A stretch of 64,000 nucleotides of DNA from Actinomucor elegans (lineage: Eukaryota > Mucoromycota > Mucoromycetes > Mucorales > Mucoraceae). Below are positions 37,217-51,780 of this stretch, in pieces. Position 1 is the stretch's first letter; each line of letters starts with the position of its first letter. The stretch lies in NCBI GenBank assembly GCA_026027325.1, contig JAMSLZ010000005.1, positions 868,001 to 932,000 on the forward strand. Reading direction: 5' to 3'. Made by a program: the position numbers and the translations under genes. Below the pieces are notes generated by a model. That model made no database searches and was not told the DNA's origin. It was given only the letters and a program-made list of their open reading frames with translations.

Positions 37217-40087
37217 GTGCCTTTTCACCATCAACTGCTATAGACATACTAATAGAAGAATCATTATACTTGCAGAGCTCTTTTCTTTTACTTTATTGTA
37301 TCATAATTTTTTGTGTATATTATCTTCATTATCCTCATAATTGTAACCCTACTTTGCTACCTGTTTCTCTATCATATATATCAAAATAAATCAAATATCT
37401 AAGCTATTCAAATATTGATTAATTCATTTTATCTTTCCGTCAAGAACTTGTAATTGGCGGGCAGCAGAGTCGACATCTATTCATGGCATGAATAGGAGGA
37501 TTTTTCATCTTCATACATATCACCAAATGTAATACAGTCCTTTGGTTACTGAAAGCTACTAGGTTATGGTTTGAGAATAAAGCTCCTAATGCAACAAAAG
37601 AACCAGAATACAGTTGGATCATTATCTTGTGCAACAACTGGATTACTATTTAGACATGGCATTTAACCAAGATCGACGGAAAGATGAATACTTGTTTGAT
37701 GTATAATAGCTAATAGGGTCGAAATTAGCGGGAGAAAAATAACCAGATCAAGTGAGGTCCAACTATCAAAAATTTAATGACAATTATCAAACGTTTAACA
37801 ACTGATGCCAAAGCTTCTATGCACCTTTTTTGTGTTTTATATGGAACCCCTAATCGTTTATCATGGTCTACCAACCTGTTTTTTTTTGTACCTAAATTCC
37901 CTCTTAAAGAATAATCCAATGCCTAATAGAAGAAAAATAGAGTAAACAAGCATGCATCAGTATACAAAGAACATCATTATTGACAGGTAGTATATTATAT
38001 TGTACTACAGTAAATTAAAGGCTCTAATAGATGCAAAAATTCATTTAGAGCATGGAGTATTTATCAAACGCGATCAGCATTAGTTGAGAAATGCATAGTT
38101 ATTAAATTGAATTGGCATGCAATACATATAATAAGCAGTCATTATTTTATAAAATAAACGAGAGTATTTAGACAAACATTATTAGGCTATAAAGCATACT
38201 AAAATACTACATCAGTGAATGAGAGTATTCATATAAAGATGATTGAAGCATAGAACATGTATATATAGTATAGGAAAATGAGTATAAAAAACGAAGCATA
38301 AAGTTTATTATAAATCAAGGAGCGTGAAGTAGCTAAGGGATTGAAGTGCGAACAAAAGAATGTGGTAATGAGATAGAAGGGAAAGAACCATCAGCGTTAA
38401 GAGCTATTGCATTTTTGTTGAATTTGGTGAGTAGCTTAATGGTTTGAAGCATGATCTCTTTTCCTCTTCAAACAACTTCTAATAAGTGAATGAAAAGGAG
38501 AGGAAGGGTAGCCAACGACGAAGGAAATTCAAGCTTTAGAGTTTTAAAAACTCTGATAATACTATGCCCAAAAAGGACTTTTATTACCAGCAGTTTTGCA
38601 TTATGACCTATTTGATTACATTAAAACTATTTTCAATATTACTACTATTTTCTCTGTTTATTCATCACAAGAAAGCCGATAGAAATTATTATTTAATGGT
38701 ATTGTGTTCTTTTTTTTTAATATATATCAAAACGGAGAGAATACTTCTCAGAGTTTCGGGCGATTTGACCAAGTCATCACTAAGGTATTTGTCATCAGTA
38801 TCGATTATATGACCTTCTCCAACCTCACAAGGCCCTACTTTGCTATGGCTGACTTTAAATTAGAAACCGACCTTGTTAGCTAAAGGTTTTCTGTTTCTTT
38901 TTTCGACTGTTTCTAAAGCTCTGTTTTCGTTCTTGCCAATTGAAACAACAGCAGCAGCAACAACAACAACACTAGAATTTTTTTCCAAGCAATGGATTTA
39001 TAATTCTACCTTTTTGTCTATATAGATTATAAATGAACGGCCAAACTTATTGAGGCAGGTCTCCTACTGAATAACCATTTAAATCGAGGACCTGATAAAC
39101 TTGGGACTCTTGTAAGATGTTTTTCCACTGTGTGTATATTAATTAGCTATTTGTAGTGGTTTGTATGAGAATGAAGCGTATAATTACAGTTTAACACTGA
39201 GAGATGTGTGCCTTACAAAACGATATCCAGAATATCTACAATCTTTAATACGATTGTAGATTCGGGTAGGCGTTTTCTCTTCTTCCAAACAACTTTTCTT
39301 GTAGTCTTTTTCAAATCTGCTAGTTCCAAGAACTTATGCCAGTCAAATACATCCATTTACATAACAGCTACAGTGGTCTTGACCTGATCAAACCAGTCTT
39401 CAATATTCAGCTTAACTGAATCAGGTGCTTGTGCTCCATTAAAAGTTGCTCTGGTTTCAGTCTCTTTGCTATCAGATTTACCGTTGTTTTTGTAATCATC
39501 TTCAAGCTGTCTCATAAATCAGCAGATAAATATTTTTGTTTGTTGCTTTTTGCGACAACTAGCTATTGAAACTTTGAAGCTAACGCCTGATGATATGTCA
39601 ATATCCTGCAGAACAACTCACCAAACTCCTACAAGTGAATTTGGGGGGGGGGCATCCGACTATCTGGTAGTTTTGCTTGTTACAAAAAGCTTTGGACTGG
39701 AGATTTCAACTGGCTTGGATGGTCTCTTCAGGAAGCTTTTCTATATATAATAGCTCCCGGTTCTCGTCAGCCACATTGTATGAAAACTATGTATATGCAA
39801 ATTATGAAAAAATAAAATAAGTTGATGCTTTTTATCTATACATATATATTATACATTGCCTTTCTACCTTCATGTTTTGGGAGTTGAAAGTAGCAGACTT
39901 GAAAGAACGCCATATACAATATATCAAACCTACTGCATAATAAGGAAATAAGTGCATGTACTATATATGGTACGAACGTTTAGATGAGGATTATGTACAC
40001 TTCTTTTATTATATGATTATACAGAATCAACGTGGATGTAAAGAAATAAAAAAGTCTATATGTGATTATGGGAATGCTATTACTGGG
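37217..40087. other. 2.9-kb region without an intact gene
   Basis: AT-rich. The only structured part is the gene relic at 39184-39513. Short runs of CAG/CAA triplets lie near 38947-38972 and a G run at 39642-39651. No other gene is recognised. Confidence 0.55.
39184..39513 (-). pseudogene. gene relic, copy A of a two-copy family
   Basis: The minus strand reads KLNIEDWFDQVKTTVAV, then a 41-nt GT...CTAG segment (39360-39320), then RFEKDYKKSCLEEEKTPTRI and on to a stop at 39184-39186. A similar sequence on the plus strand at 53630-53770 reads NLNIKAWSDQIKSVVAF and has a 41-nt GT...CTAG segment at the same place. There is no intact start. The family is not recognised. Confidence 0.5.
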
Positions 40088-41871
40088 TTATTCATCAAAT
40101 GGATTACTATCTTTTCTTAGCAAGGGACCCTTTCCTTTATGGTTAGCAGTAGCGGGATCTATTGGTACGGTCGCGTCATTATTCACTCTAATGGATGGTA
40201 GCGTTACTGGTGTCCCTTGTTTTTCTAGCACACCTACAATTTTATTGATGGCTTTCTGATTTTGTAGTGTCAGCGTCATTAATGCTTGGATTTGATTCAG
40301 GATTTCTTCTTCTCCGTTTGGTAGAATGCCAAAATTAGTATGAGTTGGCTCAGCAGCAGCAGCAGCACTTGCACCCATAGATGGTGCTTGATTATTGTCC
40401 TGTGCTCCAGCGAGCACATCTTCGCCCTCGCCCATTGGATTAGGTGCCATTCTGTTGGAGAATTGTCTTCGTCTCATACTCTCCCATACGATAGTAAAGT
40501 TTCTACCCACAATGATAGAAGGCAGGGCAATCAGCTATTTGGACGTTAGTGATCGTTTTTTTTTTCATGTAACACAGAAATGATCATATTACCAGCACAC
40601 CAAACATCATTGCCGGGAATGTAATGAGTTTACCGATAAACGTAGTAGGCACCATATCACCTTTGAAGAATGATTAGTCGATGATATAGCAGCTCTCATC
40701 CATAAAACTCACCATATCCAGTCGTTGTAATGGTTACTAGCACAAACCAAAAGGCGGCAGGTATACTGTCAAATGAACTATTTATCCGAAAAATGTGTCA
40801 AATTTCTAAACGCAGATCTTTTAGTTATAATTTACCTGGGCGATCCATCGGAAGAAACAAATGTCTGTAATGTCTCATCCCAAATACCCCGTTCAGCAAA
40901 GTACAACAAGGTCGAAAATAACACAACACAGGTGACAGTAAAAAAAAACAAAGCGGAGAGAGCATCGCCAGATCTTCTAAAGGCCATCATCATGACTTCT
41001 ATAGTCATTACTATAGCATTTGAATACTTGTAAGACTTGAATAGGCGCAACAATCGAAACAGTCTCAAAATTGTAAATCTAAACTCATAGGTCTGTAATT
41101 AAGCTAGCTTAGTATACTCCACACTTTTCATTTCATCAACCAATTACCGTATCATGCTTGGCAATCACCTCAATATAGAATGGAATAATAGAGATAAAAT
41201 CAATAATTGACAATGGTGCTGTGGTAGATGTTAGTTAACCAATAGATGAATCACCTTGTATACTTACACAAGAAAAACTTTTTCAATAAACGAAAGGAAT
41301 CCGAATGAGCAAACATTCTAAGTAAATACTCTAACGTAAATAACGCAACCATCGTAGACTCTAAATGAAACCTATAGCCAAGAAAATACACGTCAGTTAC
41401 ACGTCCACATTCATCCCCGATGCATTACCAGACTTGTATGCTCTTGGCTGAACGAAATGATGGGATTGTCTCGATAGTAGTGGTCACTGCACTGAAAACG
41501 ATCAAAAAAGACACTACAACGTTGGTCCAAAAAGCGCCTTTGCTGCTGGCAGGTTCCTCTAACAAAAGATAAAGCTTTCGTTTCAAATCGTTCTTGATAT
41601 CTGGTAAAATAGGTGGAGGATCATCCACATCAATGTGTGTTGAAGATCGAGGTGGTGGATGGGTCACTAAGTTGGCTACTGAAGTCCAACCTTCTTCGGC
41701 CAGTCGTCCTATTTTTCGATACAGAGGATGGTTTGGAGAGTGTTCTGAAGAAGAGCTACTTCCAGGTTCTGTCATTTCGATAGTCTCTCCATCATGATGA
41801 AGTGGCTGGGTCTCTTGTTCATCATCTTGAATCTTTGAGAAATCAGTACCTTTTGAACGAAAGAATCCCAT
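40088..41871 (-). CDS. voltage-gated K+ channel (Kv-like)
   Basis: Seven exons (41871-41429, 41371-41268, 41218-41148, 41092-40836, 40777-40713, 40660-40593, 40534-40088), 484 residues. Six transmembrane segments plus pore are visible: S1 FWTNVVVSFLIVFSAVTT, S2 STMVALFTLEYLLRMF, S3 LSIIDFISIIPFYIEVIA, S4 RFTILRLFRLLRLFKSYK with basic residues every third position, S5 ALFFFTVTCVVLFSTLLYF, pore helix and filter FVLVTITTTGYGD, and S6 ITFPAMMFGVLLIALPSIIV. TTTGYGD is the K+ selectivity filter. S6 has ALPSIIV rather than the PVP hinge of Shaker channels. There is no T1 domain; the N-terminus is acidic and Ser-rich, and the C-terminus holds an Ala-rich run and a short helix. It should act as a plasma-membrane tetramer. 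It is tandem with the DnaJC3-like gene, 110 bp apart. Confidence 0.93.
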
Positions 41872-41981
41872 GTGATGAAGACAAAAAAAAAAAAAGAAAA
41901 AAAAAGGCAGGACTTTTAGTATTAAAAGGAGCTTATATATTATATCCCGACCAAGTCCCTTTTTTTTTTTTTTTATTTATT

Positions 41982-43772
41982 TTAAAAATGAAAAGTGAAC
42001 TGATGGCCGTTGCCTCCGCTACCAAAAGGAAAGCCGCCACCACTGGCAAAATGAGCGAATGGATTGCCGCCGTGTTGATGACCAAAAGGATTATCACCAT
42101 ATTGCTGCTGTTGCGCAGATTCAGGGTCATAAGGGTCGAATCCATTATCAAACTGTCCCTTCTTTTCAGGATCACTTAACACTTCATATGCTTGATTGAT
42201 ATCTGCCATTTTACTTTCCACCTGAACCTTATCAAGGTCACCAGAGTATTTATCAGGATGCCACTCATGAGCTAATTTACGATATGCCTTTTTAATAGTT
42301 CTAGCATCAGCGTCTCGAGATACATCTATTACTGGGTTAGTTTTATAAATTTTGAGGCATTTTTTTTTTACGTTACCTAATATCTTGTAATAATCCCTCT
42401 TTTTACTTTGTCTTAGCAGTTGCTGTGCACGTTGTAGTAGCTGTCTGATATGATTATCTTGTTGGCCACTGGCTTCAAAAGCCTTTTCTAAGTCACGAAC
42501 GGCACCTTCGAAATCATTAGCATTTAGTTTAATTTCACCGAGATGCATCAACGCTTCTTGGTGGTTTTCATCCAGTTCCAATGTAGCTGAGCACCACTTT
42601 TCGGCCTTTTCTGTAACCTTTTGTTCTGCAGATAACGCACAAGCCAATCCATACATCTTAAGATGAAGTCGCTTAGGTAGTAATTGTGTGTCTAATTGAC
42701 GTGCCAGCGTTTCAAAAGGTTCATCAATCTCACTAACAATACCGTGTTTTGAGCCAGTGCCTATCAATCCATTCAACCCAGTTGCAAATTTTTGTTGGGT
42801 TTGTGCTTCCATTGATTTCTTGATCTCTTTTTCAATACGTTTAATGAAACGGAAAAGAGTTTTGCATTGACGATCTTCTGGATCATAATGAATACATTGT
42901 TTGACTTGAGCCAGGGCACGATCAGGCTCATATAAAGAAAAGTAGTTCAGATTAGCCAATTCCAATAACAATGTCTTGTCAGATGGATTCAAGTGTGCTA
43001 CACGGCTATATCAAATAATGAATATACATACAATCAAAAGTTTTACTATAATATACTTGCGTATAATCACTAGCCGCTTCTTCAATTTCACCTTTGCCAA
43101 TATAACATTTGGCCCGCATAAGACGCCATTGAGGTCTCTGAGGTGCAATACGAATTACTTCTGTCAAATGCTGAATACAAGCATCGTATTGCTTATGATC
43201 AAAGGACTGCTGGCCCAAAATGCTTTTATTTTCTGCATGTTCCACAGAAGCAAGCTAGCCATTGGATTTCAATTAATACAATTCATAAAAAAAAAAGACA
43301 ATGAAAACCTTACCAAGGTCTTGACTTGCTCATCTGATTTGTGTTGTTTATGATCCAGTAAATCCTTTTTAGCAAGTGAAAAATCACCATCGCTTGCATA
43401 CAGTTTAGCACGTTGCAATAAAGCCTTTTCAAACCCGGGCCGAAGGTTCAAAATCTTGGTAAAATCATCGATAGCCGAATTGGTTTTACCCAGAGATAAA
43501 TAAGCAGTAGCACGTTTATAATAAGATACATAATCTAAAGGGTCCTGCTCTATTATATCACCACCAATTTAGTTTTTCGAGCGAACAAGTTTGTCAATCA
43601 ACTTACCAATGGCAGCGTCAAAACTCATAATGGCATCGTTGAATCTGCCAGTAGTCAAATACTGATTTCCTTCGGCCAAGTGTTGCTCGACGTTCTTTTG
43701 CTCGGCCGCAAACGAAGAGTTGATAAAGAAGGGTATCACCAGAGCAAACAAAAGTCGACGGTTGGATTTCAT
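41982..43772 (-). CDS. ER-luminal TPR/J-domain co-chaperone (DnaJC3/P58IPK-like)
   Basis: Five exons (43772-43607, 43549-43314, 43254-43061, 43005-42377, 42325-41982), 522 residues. Signal peptide: MKSNRRLLFALVIPFFINSSFA. TPR repeats follow through about residue 395 (EGNQYLTTGRFNDAIMSFD, YYKRATAYLSLGKTNSAIDD, RAKCYIGKGEIEEAASDYT and others), then a J domain at about 401-466 with HPD at 431-433, and a Gly/Phe/His-rich tail. This is the order of DnaJC3, which binds unfolded proteins in the ER and hands them to BiP. There is no KDEL-type end. The third intron uses a GC donor (GCAAGT), the only donor that keeps the frame. The fourth intron (51 nt, in frame) falls inside the J domain. A TATAAA element lies about 20-25 bp upstream of the ATG. 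Confidence 0.92.
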
Positions 43773-44577
43773 GAAGTAGAAAGCGCTTTTTATAAAGTGA
43801 AAGAGAAAGAATGATATGAACCGGACTGTGTGCCTTGAATTTATTATATAAATACTATCCAATGGTATGGCAATATATTATTGAATTGACACGTATTTAG
43901 ACGCTTCAGTTTGGTTAAATCATGCTTGTTTAAGTGGGGTTTAAATATATACAAAAATTGATTGGCTTGCGGCGATTTAAAGTTGAATTGGCTGAATGCT
44001 TTGACGTGGCTTTCATAGAATGAAAGTGCCTGGATAGGTGCACGCTATATTGATAAACTTTGTAGAGAATTTAATTACACGTGGAATGATACAATGGTCG
44101 GATCATTTTTTTATAAGTGCAATCATGGTGAATTTACTTTAATCAAGTATAAATTTAGAGTCTTGGTTTATGTTTATATCTTGTTCTTTCAAAATTATGA
44201 AGGCACAAAGAATATTATAAACTGCATTAGTAGGTTTATATATATATACTTGATACTAAAACAAAGTTCAGAACGTAGAATAGAAACTCAAGGCTTGTTC
44301 TAAAAAAAAAGTATATTATATACAAAATAGTATGACAACTATGATTGGATAGCTGAGATGCACTCCTAGAATCGTTCTTCATAAGTTGTCAAAGTGCTAA
44401 AAGATCAAATACAGACTTTGTGAAATTCATTGCTTCAAATATAATGCGATCTCGTTTGATGTCGGTGAAACATCGAATCTAGTAAAGCCTCAATTTGGAT
44501 ACAGGCTGTCCGGCTACAGTTTGCTACATACAGTTTATTATTACACGACAGTACTTTAGATACTATCTATTATTATG
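43773..44577. other. intergenic between YAK1 and DnaJC3-like genes
   Basis: About 800 bp: the YAK1 3' flank and the DnaJC3-like promoter. AT-rich; no gene recognised. Confidence 0.6.
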
Positions 44578-46498
44578 CTATCGCTCTTGATGCCTTGACT
44601 TACTATTAATGCTATTTTGTATAGCAGTGCCACTTCCAGAGCTTGGTTCACTTGACGATCTCAGCTGCAGGTTGTCGTTTTTTTCCGATGGTGGAGACAT
44701 TAACGGGCTTAAAATCGATTCATATCGTTTTCTTGAATAAGGCGAGATACTGATACCACTGCGTGGTTCCTTGTTGGCAAAGGACTTTCTTAGACCTGTC
44801 AGCATAAACGGCACTTCTTCTTTCTCGCCTTCCTCTTTTCCTTCGTCAGTATCACTACTGCTACTTTCTTGTTCATCAAGAGGTGTTGATCTCTTTCTGA
44901 TATGCTTTCCCAACGAAATCAATTCATTACACTTTTGAATACTAGTATAGTTGCCTGTAATGAAAGGATGACTGGCTGCTTGTTGCGGTGTCAATCGTTT
45001 CATAGGATCTGTTTGCAGCACCCTTTTCAAGAAATCCACTAATAACCTTCGCACTTTCATTTCCTTTTCAATCTCGTGGCTAGGCATGTCTTTGCGAGGA
45101 AGGGGATATTTCAAGACAAGTTCCTCTAAATTAAAGGTAGAAAAGTAACGCTTGCTTGGCTTTTCGGATTTGCGTCGCTCTTCTGAATACTGTTGGATCT
45201 CTTTAAGTGTATAGTGTATTTCTCCAGAATTTGTTCTTTTTTGATTATAGAATCGGTGACCATATTTTCCATTGGAGATAACATAATCTGGAATACACCT
45301 ATCACATATGTAAATATGGGCCCACAAATATATATATATATACATAAATCCATGTATCGTTTACCCAACTGATTCTATGATTCGCGTAAGTTGGTTGTAC
45401 TCTGAACTACCAGGAAACAGTGGTAATCCCAGATACAATTCAGCCACAATACATCCAAAAGACCACATATCAATTGCTGTTGTGTATCTTAGACCCAACA
45501 ACACTTCTGGTGATCGGTAGAACCGACTTTGAATATAGGTATAGGTCTGTTCTGATTCATGGCACGCAGATCCAAAATCAATTACTTTGATGGCTGGTGA
45601 TTCTAAACTTTTCAACAGTATGTTTTCTGGTTTTAGGTCACAGTGAATGATCTTTGCTGCTCCAATGACTGATAAAGTGTCTAGTAGTTGAGTTGAAAAT
45701 ACGCGTACGAGATTGGTGGATAACCCTTTAAAATGGTTTTGCTTAACGAGTTCATATAGATTGACAGATAGCAATTCAAACACCAAGCAGAGATGATTCT
45801 TGTGCATAAAGTGTTCCTTTAATCGAAGTATATTATGTTCATCATCAGGATCGCTTATTGAATTCAACTAAGAAAGAAGAGAGTAAGAAAGTATTTTTGG
45901 TCTGATATACATATATATATATATAAAGAGCTTACGTGCTCTAGAATATCTATTTCTATCAGGCTTTGTTTTGTATAAGCTGGCTTGTTTTTAACTACTT
46001 TGATAGCTACCAATTCATCTGTTTCGATGTCTTTGCACTTAGCTACTTGTCCAAATGTACCGGAACCTAGTACATCTATGATCAAATACCTATCAATCTA
46101 TAAGTATGCAATTCTGACCCTCCTTTTAGCTCTCAATACCTTTTCTTATCATCCGGTCCTATTAATCCATGCACATACAAGATGAAATCCGAGTTTTCAT
46201 TATCAAATCCATCGTTCTTGATCGGTGCACTGGGTTTGGTTAATACACGCTTGGGGTTCGACGCTGTATTATACTCAAAGCATGGATTTCTCTTTTTAAA
46301 CGTATCACATATATCTACAGTCAAATTCTGTATTATCTGCTTTGTATCCTGGGTAAGTAGGTACTAAAAAGAACGTCTTTGTATACGTACTTTTTTAGGC
46401 AAAACTTTACTAGAGCAAGGTGAAAACCAGTCCTCATAACTGTGAGCTTCCTTCTTGCTCATGTCAAATGTTAAATGTTCATTTTCAATAAAAGACAT
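44578..46498 (-). CDS. YAK1: Yak1-type DYRK dual-specificity kinase
   Basis: Five exons (46498-46391, 46348-46140, 46089-45936, 45867-45365, 45298-44578), 564 residues. The DYRK-homology region NPKRVLTKPSAPIKNDGFDN precedes the kinase domain. Kinase features: GSGTFGQVAKC, VAIKVVKN, the Yak1 block NLYELVKQNHFKGLSTNLVR, HCDLKPEN with Asp234, DFGSAC, and the autophosphorylated YTY loop (266-268) in YTYIQSRFYRSPE. The C-tail is acidic and Ser-rich with KKR-like basic patches. Yak1 is a nucleocytoplasmic brake on growth that opposes PKA signalling under glucose limitation. The first intron is only 42 nt (46390-46349); a 27-nt alternative acceptor was rejected as too short. The N-terminus is much shorter than in ascomycete Yak1. 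Confidence 0.92.
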
Positions 46499-48392
46499 TT
46501 GTATAATTTATTCGAGGACAAATAAATAAATAAAAAAGAAGAAGAAAAAAAAAAGGAAAGCTTATTTTACTATGCTTATACAAGTATAAACCCACGGAGA
46601 TATTCATTCATGCGTCCAATGGTAGAAGTTTACCAAATGATCAACACTTGCTCTATAGTAAGGTTCAAATAAAGCTTTTTAGGTTTGCGATTGATCTTCT
46701 TTAAGTATACACAGTTAATTTTAGTACTCGTTAAGAACTAGTATGGTTAGATGGGTAAACAAATAGGCTTTTTTCGAATAATTTGCAGGAAGTCTGTGTG
46801 GGTACTGATCCAGCTGCATAATGATCACCCATAGTCGCGAGAATCTCAGGCAGGAAAATTTCAAAATGTACGCCTCAAGCTCTATCTATTCATTTATTTT
46901 AACTTTTTTTTTTTTTTTTTTTTTTTTTCAAGATAATGCTCAGTTGAACAAGTCTTTGCAGTATATGAAACGACGTTTGCTGCAATGGTAAAAAAAACTT
47001 TCTTTTGACTGGATTGAGTTTGAATAGTGAAATGTCTTGTATTTGGAGCGCAAATTAACGGAGATACTTGAGATTCTCCTAGTTCAATAAAACGTTTCAA
47101 ATAGATGCAACAACTCATTTCGAGTATGGGACTAATTAAATCAGAATTGATCCCAAAGGATCCGAAGCATTCAATTTAGTTTATGGAATCTATTTAATAT
47201 ACTGCAGCTAAGGGGCGGCAAATACATAATATAACTGTATTATGTAGAATTAGACACAGTTTCAACCACTCATTCAGCACATGTATAGGTGTCCAAATGC
47301 GACATGAAACCAAGGTTAGTAAAAATGCCTGTTAATTATTAGATCTATTAGTCCATATAAAATACAGGTTTTACAAACAATCATAAAGTAGCAAATGTAC
47401 ATATATTGCTTTAATCTATTGATAACCCTAATAAATGCAACTTTTCAATCTGAGCTTGTACTAGTCATTAAATTTGACAAGGAATAGGATATCCAAGGTC
47501 AATTTGAGACCGAAGCATAATTTCTTAATCAATATAATTACAAGCATCGAGCTTGGTTTTAATTTTATAACTGTGTGCATAGTCACTTTCTTCTTGGCTG
47601 GCAAGTAATCATCATCACTATCATAATTGTAATAAGGTTAAGCAGGCTATTTATCCTGAGGTTTTTAACGCATAGTTTTCTGTACCAAATAAAGGCAAAA
47701 ACTAAATAATTTTGTCCAAACAACGGTACCGACGCTGACAGTATGCGTAGAGTGCAGAATAATTAGTTCTAATTATCTATGGATCTTTCAATCAATCTAG
47801 GTCAAATGCTGCATCTGCTGAACATTCTATATTCAAAATAAGCTGCTGTACCTAGTAGAAGCATTTGTCTAACCAGAAAATCCAAGGAACCACTTTTTTT
47901 TTAAAAAAAAGAATTTGCAAACCCAATCTATGGTATTTTTTTTTTTTTTTTTTTTTTTGGGTTAGTGGACTTGTCCAGAACCTCGCACAATGAAATTATA
48001 ATATATAGTGAGCCAAGACCGCTAAAGATGGACTATTTTTGACTGAAACTTCCAATGGTGATTGGTTAATACACTTTTTTTTTTTTTGCTTGATAGTTGA
48101 TTATGACAAATTCCGTTTGACATCTAGGCTTGTAACATAAAGCAAACTGCTGAGCTCCCTTTTTTTATATATATTTAGCTAGTTACAAACTTTGATTTGT
48201 CACCCAATACAAGAAGCTTCCACGTCACTTTGGGCTCGGCCGCCCATCCGGTTGCGATAATGATAGCGTTTTACCGTCCCCCGCCAAGATAATTAAACTT
48301 GTTTCTCCGACTATACTTTTTTCTACCTTTCTTCTTCTATTGTATAATAGACTCTTATAAACACATACATATATATATACACACACACACAT
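46499..48392. other. 1.9-kb intergenic region between divergent YAK1 and MAPK genes
   Basis: AT-rich, with long T runs at 46904-46928 and 47936-47957 and a copy of the dispersed repeat at 47447-47479. A TATAAA-like element at about 48356-48361 and a (CA)n run at 48380-48390 lie just upstream of the MAPK start. No gene is recognised. Confidence 0.55.
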
Positions 48393-50241
<1,849 letters not shown>

Positions 50242-50276
50242 TTTGATTTATTAAAATAATAAAAAAAAAGGGTTAT

Positions 50277-50977
50277 CTATTGCTGCTTCTTTTGCAATTG
50301 TTCCTTGGCCAGCACTTGTTGCTCTGTAGGTAGGTCATCACCCATCTTATTGTGACCAATTCTTGGCACAATGTCCTTGGATACTCTATCTTCAATTGGC
50401 TTGAATACCTTATCTACAATATGTTCAATGGGTTCATCAAAGATAAAAGGCAAGAATGGCACAATGCCAAGACCCAACAGGGTAGGTCCCCAAGCCTTGA
50501 CCTTGGTGTTCTTGACGTTTTTGAACCCATAAGCACTATACTTGACAATCGAGTGAATGGTCATCATGGGAAATGCCATGGAAGCTAATGACTGAAACAA
50601 ACCTCGCTTGACCATGGTAGTAGCCACAACAGCCGATTCCTAAATGCCCATTATATATTAGCTACATTACAAATTCCTTTTCTTCATTCCTTTCAATTTA
50701 CCTGACCGGCGTGGACTGATTTATAACCTTCATAACCGACATCCAAACCCAAATAAAGCCAACTGATACCATAAGCAGCTGTAACAACGACAGGAGGGAC
50801 AATGGGTCGAAACGCCTCACCTACGTCTGAAGTGTAAGCCAAATAACGCGTGGATGCGGCCAAGGCGGTACGTAAACGACCAGCATAAGCAAGATAACGG
50901 GCATTTCCTTCGAGAGAATCGAACTTTCCTTCGGCTACTTTATCTGAAAAGGTTTCGTTGGTATCTGAAGGTGACAT
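50277..50977 (-). CDS. MTP18: mitochondrial fission process protein 1 (MTP18/MTFP1)
   Basis: Two exons (50977-50702, 50639-50277), 212 residues. Family motifs: NARYLAYAGRLRTALAASTR, RYLAYTSDVGEAFRPIVPP, VVTAAYGISWLYLGLDVGYE, then QSLASMAFPMMTIHSIVKYS and PTLLGLGIVPFLPFIFDEPI. These include three to four hydrophobic segments, as in the inner-membrane protein MTP18, which acts in mitochondrial fission and inner-membrane integrity. The C-terminus is a charged Gln/Lys-rich tail facing away from the membrane. I used the internal ATG at 50977; the frame is open upstream, with an ATG at 51009, but that part is low-complexity Phe/Ser sequence typical of UTR. It is convergent with the MAPK gene. Confidence 0.9.
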
Positions 50978-51374
50978 GATCGGGTGTTTTAAAGAAAAAA
51001 AAAAAGAATATGAATTCAATTCATTCTTGATAAAATAAAAAAAAAAAAGGACGAGAACATGTGGGCGGTCATTTCCGGACCAAGTTTAGAGTCATACAGT
51101 TGACGTAAAGATGAGCAATCTCGGATCCAAAAGGAGTTTTTTTTATATATATTGCTAGACTGAATTCTATTCCGCTCGATACAGTAATAGATCGATCGAC
51201 CATCTCTCGTCATCTAACATTGAACAATGTCTGGATTCGACCGCAAAAAAATCAAAAGTACAAGCTTACAGCCACATTAAATTGAATTTCGTGAGTTTTA
51301 AAAATTGAAATTTCTTTACAACTCAATTTTTAGAAATTAAGTTGAATACTGGGACTGAACAAAGGTAAGTCAGC

Positions 51375-51780
51375 TTAATATTTAGTAGAACATCTTTTGA
51401 CTTCTATTATTATTACTTGGTATTGGCTTTGTATACTAGCCACTAAATATTCTGCTAGTTCAATACCCATGCACTTTCATTTTTCCTTGATGACCATCAG
51501 TTTCTTTGCGTCTTTTTACGATGGCCCTTCTTTTAGCTATCTGGTGTTCCAAAATCCACCAAATACATTTAAGAGGGGAAGGGTAGTATTCAAAGTTACG
51601 CATCTGATGCAATTTCTTTCGTTACTGTGCATACGCATCACTATGGCAAGGGGCGCCATTTTCTTGGAATATGAAATTCTCAACTTCTTTTTCAATTACT
51701 TTTTTAAAGCAGGGATGAAAGTCTCTTTGCCAAAATATTGACATATTTATCTTGATTTACTGTGCTACCAAAGACAGTCA
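51375..51780 (-). mobile_element. decayed Tc1/mariner-type transposase fragment
   Basis: Read on the minus strand, this holds the 3' half of a DD34E/D transposase in broken frames. A KYVNILAKRLSSLL segment is followed after a frameshift by IFQENGAPCHSDAY (normally the second catalytic Asp region, D-N-A-P-C-H; here E-N-G-A), then PSPLKCIWWILEHQIAKRR, and finally CSTKY with a stop at 51377-51375, the classic end of these transposases. Several stops and frameshifts show it is dead. No terminal repeats were identified. The open frame on the plus strand (51397-51741) is its antisense shadow. Confidence 0.72.

Noticed and set aside
46364..46390. 27-nt intron in YAK1 (GTACGT...TTTTTAG)
   Set aside because: Too short for splicing; the next in-frame acceptor gives 42 nt, close to other introns here.
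51397..51741. 114-codon plus-strand frame
   Set aside because: It is the reverse complement of the mariner transposase relic, whose motifs read on the minus strand.
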